DNA of 9,213 bases from Bacteroides sp. 43_108 (lineage in GTDB: Bacteria > Bacteroidota > Bacteroidia > Bacteroidales > Bacteroidaceae), in the NCBI GenBank assembly GCA_001915545.1, contig MNQS01000155.1:1-9213 (forward strand), read 5' to 3'. The notes beneath the pieces are model-generated. The model made no database searches, was not told where the DNA came from, and saw only the letters and a program-made list of their open reading frames with translations. Positions 4,675 through 9,213 of the stretch are shown one piece after another (positions within the stretch are counted from its first letter, which is position 1; the number at the start of each line of letters is the position of its first letter). Position numbers and translations under genes: made by a program.

Positions 4675-6786
4675 ATGAAAAGAATCTTTTTGGCATGTAT
4701 TTGCTATCTGTTGATTTTGCCTACAGGCTTATGGGCAAAACGAATCATTAAGGTGGCGTGCGTGGGCAACAGTATCACGTACGGTGCAGGTATTTCCAAC
4801 CGGGAGAAAAACTCTTATCCCGCCCAGTTGCAGTATTACTTGGGCGATGATTACGAAGTCCGCAACTTCGGTTCGAACGGAGCAACAGCGCAGTCGGACG
4901 GCGATTATCCGTATGTCCGTACTGGGGTGTACGGCGAATCGAAGAACTTTCTTCCGGACATTGTCCTGATTAAATTGGGAACGAACGACACCAAGCCGCA
5001 GAACTGGAAAGACGAAAAGCATTTTATGGAAGAATATCAAACGCTTATCGATACCTACCGCTCGCTGGATTCGCATCCGCAGGTGATTCTGCTCACTCCG
5101 GTGCGTTGCTTCCTTACCGAGAAGAACACCATCAGTCCGCGCATTATCGAAGAAAAGGTACGTTTGGTAGTCGAACAGCTGGCTTACGATAACGGACTGG
5201 GTATTATTAATCTGCATAATCTGTTTGGCAACCAGTGGGATCAGGCCATTATGCCGGACCGTTTGCATCCGTCTTCTATCGGTGCGGGTGCGATGGCGCG
5301 TAAAATCGGCGATTACCTGCTGAATACAGTTCAAAGTAAGCCGGCAGCCATTGTACCCGAAAATGCGACCTCCTTTAATTTTCACGGTTATCAGGGATAC
5401 GATTTCCAGTTGGATGGGGTTCCTTGCAAAGTGGTACGTCCGGCTAAAGAAGCACAGGGAAGACCCTGGATATGGCGGGCTCGTTTCTGGGGACATGAGC
5501 CACAGACCGACATCGACTTGCTGGAGCAAGGTTTCCATGTGGTATATTGCGATGTAGCCGACTTGTATGGTGCCGATAAGGCAGTAAAACGTTGGAACAA
5601 GTTTTACAAATATCTGGTGAAGAATGGTTTTCATAAAAAGGCCGTACTGGAGGGCATGAGCCGTGGCGGACTGATTGTTTACAACTGGGCTGCACAGAAC
5701 TCTGATAAAGTGGCTTGCATCTATGCCGATGCACCGGTCATGGACATCAAGAGCTGGCCGATGGGAAAAGGTGCTTATGCAGGTTCGGCCGAGGATGTGA
5801 CACGGATGCTGGCAGCCTACGGCTTTAAGAATGAGGAACAGGCTTTGCGCTGGAAAAAGAATCCGCTGAATCATGCGGCCAAGATTGCACAAGCAGACAT
5901 TCCGGTACTGCACGTAGTGGGCGATGCAGACGATATTGTTCCGGTGTCAGAGAATACAGCCCTTTTCGAAGCAGAAATGAAACGTCTCGGTGCCCCGATT
6001 ACCGTGATTCACAAACCGGGTATCGGCCATCATCCGCATTCACTGAACAATCCCGAATCCATTGTACGTTTCATACTGAAAGCTACCGGCCGGTGGTCCA
6101 ACAATTGTACCCATGCCGTTCCCGGAAACGAGTATCGCTCGGCTGCCGGATGGGTGGAAGGCTCGGAGTGGCATTCGGTGGCACAGGATATCGAAACCAC
6201 GCTGAACGAACGTAAACTGAAACTGCTGTTGCTGGGCAATTCCATTACGCAAGGTTGGGGCGGCATGCGTAAGCTCGTCAGCTACAAACCGGGCAAGCAG
6301 GCCATGGACGACGCTTTGGGACAGGGAAACTGGGAAAGTGCCGGTATCTCGGGTGACCGTACGCAGAACTTGCTTTGGCGTGTCCGTTACGGAAACTATA
6401 ACCGGTGTACTCCGGAATATGTGGTGATTGCCATCGGAATCAATAATCTGGTAATCGGTCAGGACACAGCAGACGATACGGCTGAAGGTATCATCGCTGT
6501 TACGGAAGAGGCCTGCAGGCAGTTCCCTGATTCAAAGATTATCCTGTTGGGACTTTTCCCTTCCGGAAAGGAGCAGGGCAGTGCAGTCCGTGAACAGTGC
6601 AACCGCATTCATAAACTGCTGGGCGCGCATACCTTCGGAGCTCAGGTCAGTTACACAAATCCTACAGGCTGGTTTCTTGACGAAGATGGAACGATTCGTG
6701 ACGGACTTTACAGCGGCGATTATATTCACTTCACAGACAAAGGTTATGCTTGTGTAGCCTCACATCTGATACAGTTGATGAAATAA
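4675..6786 (+). CDS. Exported triple-domain esterase: SGNH - alpha/beta hydrolase - SGNH
   Basis: 703-residue exported protein with three hydrolase domains. Residues 1-21 are a signal peptide. SGNH domain 1 (about 23-220) has GNSIT with Ser33, block III GTND (102-105) and DRLHPS with Asp195/His198. The alpha/beta hydrolase domain (about 235-470) has nucleophile elbow GMSRGG (Ser329), a likely acid in GDADDIVP (Asp419) and a histidine in GIGHHPH (452 or 453). SGNH domain 2 (about 500-703) has GNSIT with Ser523, a GISGDRT block II, GINN (588-591) for the usual GTND, and DYIH with Asp682/His685. All three active sites look complete. Such proteins remove acyl groups, often acetyl, from plant or host glycans outside the cytoplasm; the exact substrate is not visible. 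It forms an operon with the next esterase (19-base gap). Its base composition is richer in G and C than the flanking phage-like genes. Confidence 0.9.
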   Translation: MKRIFLACICYLLILPTGLWAKRIIKVACVGNSITYGAGISNREKNSYPAQLQYYLGDDYEVRNFGSNGATAQSDGDYPYVRTGVYGESKNFLPDIVLIKLGTNDTKPQNWKDEKHFMEEYQTLIDTYRSLDSHPQVILLTPVRCFLTEKNTISPRIIEEKVRLVVEQLAYDNGLGIINLHNLFGNQWDQAIMPDRLHPSSIGAGAMARKIGDYLLNTVQSKPAAIVPENATSFNFHGYQGYDFQLDGVPCKVVRPAKEAQGRPWIWRARFWGHEPQTDIDLLEQGFHVVYCDVADLYGADKAVKRWNKFYKYLVKNGFHKKAVLEGMSRGGLIVYNWAAQNSDKVACIYADAPVMDIKSWPMGKGAYAGSAEDVTRMLAAYGFKNEEQALRWKKNPLNHAAKIAQADIPVLHVVGDADDIVPVSENTALFEAEMKRLGAPITVIHKPGIGHHPHSLNNPESIVRFILKATGRWSNNCTHAVPGNEYRSAAGWVEGSEWHSVAQDIETTLNERKLKLLLLGNSITQGWGGMRKLVSYKPGKQAMDDALGQGNWESAGISGDRTQNLLWRVRYGNYNRCTPEYVVIAIGINNLVIGQDTADDTAEGIIAVTEEACRQFPDSKIILLGLFPSGKEQGSAVREQCNRIHKLLGAHTFGAQVSYTNPTGWFLDEDGTIRDGLYSGDYIHFTDKGYACVASHLIQLMK

Positions 6787-6805
6787 CACTAAAAGAAAAA
6801 TAAGT

Positions 6806-7939
6806 ATGAAAACCACTTTCAAGTTTGCAGGATTGTCTGCTTTATTATTCGGGCAGTCGCTTTGTCTGCTTGCACAGACAGCCTGGCATAACCCGGCGGC
6901 CGATTCGCTGTTGCCCATTCAGGGAAGAGCCTGGAATGCGGAAACCGGAAAGGCCTACCAGCGTTTGCCGCAGCGGGCCGAACAACTGGTCCGTAAACCC
7001 GTGTGGGACCTGTCGTTGCAGACAGCAGGACTCTATGTGAAGTTTTACACCAATGCTCCACAAATTCAAGTAAAGTATCAGGTTACGGGGGGATTCTCGA
7101 TGCCCCACATGCCGGCAACAGGTGTCAGCGGAGTAGACCTTTACACGATGGACTGCAACGGGCAGCAATACTGGTGCGCAGCCAACTATCAGTTCGGTGA
7201 TACAGTGCGCTATACGTATAACGACCTGACATACCGCAACACGCACGATAAGGGAAACGAATTCACCTTGTATCTGCCTCTGTACAACGGTGTGAAGTCT
7301 TTACAGATTGGTGTGCCCAAAGGCAGCCGCTTCGATTTCGTGCGTCCGTCGGTCGAAAAGCCTGTCGTGATATACGGAACTTCCATTGCGCAAGGGGCAT
7401 GTGCTTCGCGTCCCGGTATGGCCTGGACCAATATCCTGCAGCGCAAGCTGGATATGCCGGTCGTTAATCTGGGCTTTTCGGGCAACGGACAATTGGACGA
7501 AGGTTTCTTCAAACTGCTGGCCGAAGTGGATGCGGCAATGTATGTGATAGACTGTATGCCGAATATGACGAACGACCGTGTAGGACTTATCCGTCCGCGT
7601 CTGGAAAAAGGCATCCGTATATTGCGCAGCAAAAGCAAAGCTCCCATTCTACTGGTAGAGCACGATGGCTATATGGGCTTTTACGCTTCGGATAAGAAAG
7701 GAAAGGAGTTCCGTAAGACCAATGAGCAGTTGCGTGCCGTATACGATTCGATGAAGGATGAAGCCGGAAATCTGCATTACATTACGTTTGACGAGCTGGC
7801 ACTGTCTATGGACAGTCAGGTGGACGGAGTGCATGCTACCGACCTGGGTATGCAGCAGTATGCCGATGCCTATTATAAGAAAATAACCGGTATCCTTTTC
7901 CCGGAGCAGGCGACTTTATCCTTTACACCAGGCAGATAG
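6806..7939 (+). CDS. Exported SGNH esterase with N-terminal beta domain, C-terminally cut
   Basis: 377 residues. Residues 1-24 look like a signal peptide. An N-terminal beta-sandwich of the SGNH_hydro_N type spans about 30-185, followed by an SGNH_hydro_3 domain (about 186-365). The nucleophile block is YGTSIAQG (Ser193), block II is NLGFSGNG (221-228), the asparagine block is DCMPNM (Asn253), and the final block is DGVHATD (Asp340/His343). The catalytic domain is complete, so the product may be active as a glycan deacylase. The frame ends with TAG at 7937-7939, but the same frame continues into a second SGNH domain, so this appears to be the first part of a longer two-domain protein. It follows the triple-domain esterase by 19 bases and should be translated from the same message. 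Confidence 0.87.
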   Translation: MKTTFKFAGLSALLFGQSLCLLAQTAWHNPAADSLLPIQGRAWNAETGKAYQRLPQRAEQLVRKPVWDLSLQTAGLYVKFYTNAPQIQVKYQVTGGFSMPHMPATGVSGVDLYTMDCNGQQYWCAANYQFGDTVRYTYNDLTYRNTHDKGNEFTLYLPLYNGVKSLQIGVPKGSRFDFVRPSVEKPVVIYGTSIAQGACASRPGMAWTNILQRKLDMPVVNLGFSGNGQLDEGFFKLLAEVDAAMYVIDCMPNMTNDRVGLIRPRLEKGIRILRSKSKAPILLVEHDGYMGFYASDKKGKEFRKTNEQLRAVYDSMKDEAGNLHYITFDELALSMDSQVDGVHATDLGMQQYADAYYKKITGILFPEQATLSFTPGR

Positions 7940-8191
7940 CACCGCGATTCTTTCACATACCAGTGGACAAAGCGGCATGATGAAATTCAGAATTATAATT
8001 CAACCGTGCAGCCACAAATTGTAATGTTAGGGAACTTTATCACTCACTTTTGGGGCAGATTGCCTTACGAAAAGCGCAGAATGGCCGATGATGTATGGCA
8101 AAAGCTGTTCAGGGGTAAGTCGGTTGTGAATCTGGGTTACGGATGGGACCGGATAGAGAACGTACAGTGGCGGGTGCTGCATGGCGAACTG
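7940..8191 (+). pseudogene. Remnant of second SGNH domain, in frame after TAG
   Basis: Read in the same frame as the upstream esterase, the DNA after the TAG encodes a linker and SGNH start: RDSFTYQWTKRHDEIQNYN, then QPQIVMLGNFITHFWG, then VVNLGYGWDRIENV and WRVLHGEL. This is the normal opening of a GDSL-type SGNH domain, with block I and the NLGYGWD block II easily seen. The catalytic serine of GNSIT is replaced by Phe (TTT at 8036-8038), and a neighbouring glycine in HFWGG by Arg. Similarity ends at 8191; blocks III and V are missing. A GTG at 8006 could in theory start a short protein running to 8347, but it would be inactive and chimeric. Confidence 0.8.
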
Positions 8192-8389
8192 CTCTTCCGC
8201 TTTTTCAGTCAGGAGCCAGTCGGTGATACTTTCCATATCGACAGCCGTACCGAAGAACTCGTCAACATGCTTCTTGTTGTAATAGTTCTTTCCAGCGATG
8301 CGGCAGATGAGGATACGGTTGCGTTTGGCGGTGGTATAGAGCCATGACTGCCTGACCTTATAAAGGGACATCACCTCTTCACCGGAATA
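8184..8389 (-). pseudogene. Fragment of Bacteroides mobile-element HTH (excisionase-like) protein
   Basis: On the minus strand the segment reads YSGEEVMSLYKVRQSWLYTT, followed by RNRILICRIAGKNYYNKKHV and DEFFGTAVDMESITDWLLTE. This is a winged-helix HTH_17/MerR-like unit: a helix pair E-E-V-M-x-L-Y-K-V, a recognition-helix region, and a wing with I-C-R-I-x-G-K-x-Y-Y. It matches, from memory, the multi-HTH proteins that accompany integrases in Bacteroides conjugative and mobilizable elements. There is no proper start at its right edge and no continuation at its left edge, so only an internal slice of about 70 codons is present, reversed relative to all other genes here. No internal stop or frameshift is seen, which suggests recent capture. 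It cannot function as it stands. Confidence 0.6.
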
Positions 8390-8405
8390 TAATAACAGAT
8401 AAAAA

Positions 8406-8981
8406 ATGAACAATATTAATTTGAACGAACTACGGAATCGTGCTTATAAGACCGCCTGTGAGCACGGTTTCCATGATAAAGAATTGAGTAACGAACACTG
8501 CCTTTGCCTTATCGTTGGAGAGCTTATGGAAGCTGTGGAAGCGGATAGAAAGGGAAGATTAGGAAAGAAATGTAAATCACGTTTTGAAATGGACTATAAT
8601 CGCTATCCTGCATTAGTGGAAGAAGAAAAGCGATTTAAGTGTTCCTTTAAAAAAAATGTAAAAGATACACTTCCAGACGAACTAAGCGATGCGGTTATAC
8701 GCCTGCTTGATTTGGCTGGATTAAGAAATATATCCATTGATGATTTTCCTGAAGAAGCGATATATGGTGCATCCGAAAGTTGCGTAGGTGAAACATTTAC
8801 TGAAAGCATATACGCCATATCCACATTGCCAATTCGTTATTTTTATGAATATAATTATTCTTTTGAAAGTCAGATAGGTCATATGTTATTATCAATCTAT
8901 GTTATTATCAATCTTCGGGCTTGCCAAGCATATGAACATAGACCTTATATGGCATGTGGAGCAGAAGATGAGATACAATGA
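8406..8981 (+). CDS. MazG-like nucleotide pyrophosphohydrolase, phage type
   Basis: 191-residue all-helical protein. The MazG metal-binding signature ExxE...ExxD is visible as GELMEAVEADR (38-48, Glu39/Glu42) and DELSDAVIRLLD (91-102, Glu92/Asp95). The family hydrolyses nucleoside triphosphates to monophosphates; phage copies are proposed to trim nucleotide pools or alarmones during infection. The gap between the two halves is 49 residues, longer than in minimal MazG domains, and carries a charged segment (GRLGKKCKSRF, then EEEKRFK). The C-terminal 70 residues are rich in Tyr, Phe and Ile and unassigned. The start at 8406 has an A-rich lead and no Shine-Dalgarno sequence, normal for Bacteroidales. 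Its composition resembles the left phage block, not the esterases next to it. Confidence 0.8.
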   Translation: MNNINLNELRNRAYKTACEHGFHDKELSNEHCLCLIVGELMEAVEADRKGRLGKKCKSRFEMDYNRYPALVEEEKRFKCSFKKNVKDTLPDELSDAVIRLLDLAGLRNISIDDFPEEAIYGASESCVGETFTESIYAISTLPIRYFYEYNYSFESQIGHMLLSIYVIINLRACQAYEHRPYMACGAEDEIQ

Positions 8982-9017
8982 ACTAAGACCTAAGTTGAAC
9001 GGAAAAAGATATTGATT

Positions 9018-9213
9018 ATGAAAACAATTATATTTACAATCATATGTATTATCGCCCTATTATGGGTTGGAGATTTCACAATTACATTTAAGCCGTTTTC
9101 TATATCACTTCCCAGTTGGTATAAGCCTGTAGGTATCATCCTGTTTGTGTTGGCAATGGCGGTATATAACATTGGAGAATACGCTAAAGGGTATAAGCAT
9201 GGTTTCGATGATG
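9018..9213 (+). CDS. Small membrane protein, 3' end outside window
   Basis: The frame starts MKTIIFTICIIALLWVG and stays open to the window edge (65 full codons visible). Two hydrophobic stretches are seen: residues 3-16, and about 32-46 (VGIILFVLAMAVYN), separated by FTITFKPFSISLPSWYK, followed by a charged tail EYAKGYKHGFDD. It is therefore probably an inner-membrane protein with two short passes, or one pass plus a signal anchor. Its ATG lies 36 bases after the MazG-like stop on the same strand, so the two are likely co-transcribed. No family recognised; small proteins of this look are common in phage accessory regions. Confidence 0.7.
   Translation, partial: MKTIIFTIICIIALLWVGDFTITFKPFSISLPSWYKPVGIILFVLAMAVYNIGEYAKGYKHGFDD

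Noticed and set aside
4729..5913. Long minus-strand open frame of 394 codons opposite the triple-domain esterase
   Set aside because: It is the antisense shadow of a strongly supported gene with three complete active sites; its translation has no recognisable motif and no start signal.
4228..7939. TAG recoded as glutamine, as in some crAss-like phages
   Set aside because: Only two genes here show in-frame TAG followed by open sequence, one being a bacterial-type esterase; the second SGNH domain also lost its serine and is cut short, which fits decay better than recoding.
8006..8347. Stand-alone 113-residue protein starting at GTG 8006
   Set aside because: Its first half is an SGNH stub without the catalytic serine, and its second half is antisense to the HTH fragment, so it is a chance fusion of two broken genes.
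4231..8400. Insertion as one transposon or integron cassette
   Set aside because: No transposase, terminal inverted repeats, target duplication or attC-like structure was found at either end; shared strings such as ataaca are too short to mean anything.
1..9213. CRISPR array, tRNA or rRNA genes
   Set aside because: No regularly spaced direct repeats and no tRNA or rRNA-like segments were seen on either strand.

Overview
The window looks like a mosaic chromosomal region of a gut Bacteroidales (Bacteroides, Phocaeicola or Parabacteroides type). The reasons are an exact Bacteroides-type promoter (TTTG, 20 bases, TATCTTTG), start codons mostly preceded by A-rich rather than Shine-Dalgarno sequence, exported SGNH esterases typical of these glycan degraders, and phage-like small genes of a kind common in Bacteroidales prophages. 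The species cannot be fixed from the sequence.

Left block (1-4230), all on the + strand and tightly packed, is phage or prophage accessory DNA. It holds a C5-cytosine DNA methyltransferase (5' end outside the window) whose recognition region is built of about seven tandem repeats, a second small SAM methyltransferase with a DPPH motif joined by a TAATG stop/start overlap, a PAPS/APS-reductase-like PP-loop protein with CC...CxxC cysteines, an 85-residue helical protein, a second and divergent PP-loop protein (SCGVTS loop), and a 34-codon truncated reading frame with a good ribosome binding site. Two methyltransferases plus two PP-loop enzymes in one operon suggest a nucleic-acid modification cassette. 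That function is inferred.

Middle block (4231-8400) is a patchwork. It starts with AT-rich DNA containing a promoter, a compact two-part hairpin and the first 27 codons of an Abi_2 (AbiD/AbiF-type) abortive-infection gene. This is probably the remnant of an AbiF-like toxin with its leader RNA. It is followed directly by a visibly more GC-rich two-gene esterase operon: an exported SGNH - alpha/beta hydrolase - SGNH triple-domain protein and an exported SGNH protein with its own N-terminal beta domain. The second gene is cut by an in-frame TAG. Its second SGNH domain continues in the same frame after the stop, has lost its catalytic serine (GNSIT to GNFIT) and ends at about 8190, where it joins a reversed fragment of a Bacteroides mobile-element helix-turn-helix (excisionase-like) gene.

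Right block (8406-9213) returns to AT-richer phage-like genes: a MazG-like nucleotide pyrophosphohydrolase and the start of a small membrane protein that runs off the window.

The layout is best read as a phage-derived region into which a defence-gene remnant, a host carbohydrate-esterase operon and mobile-element debris have been spliced by several rearrangements. The opposite view, host DNA flanked by two prophage pieces, cannot be excluded.
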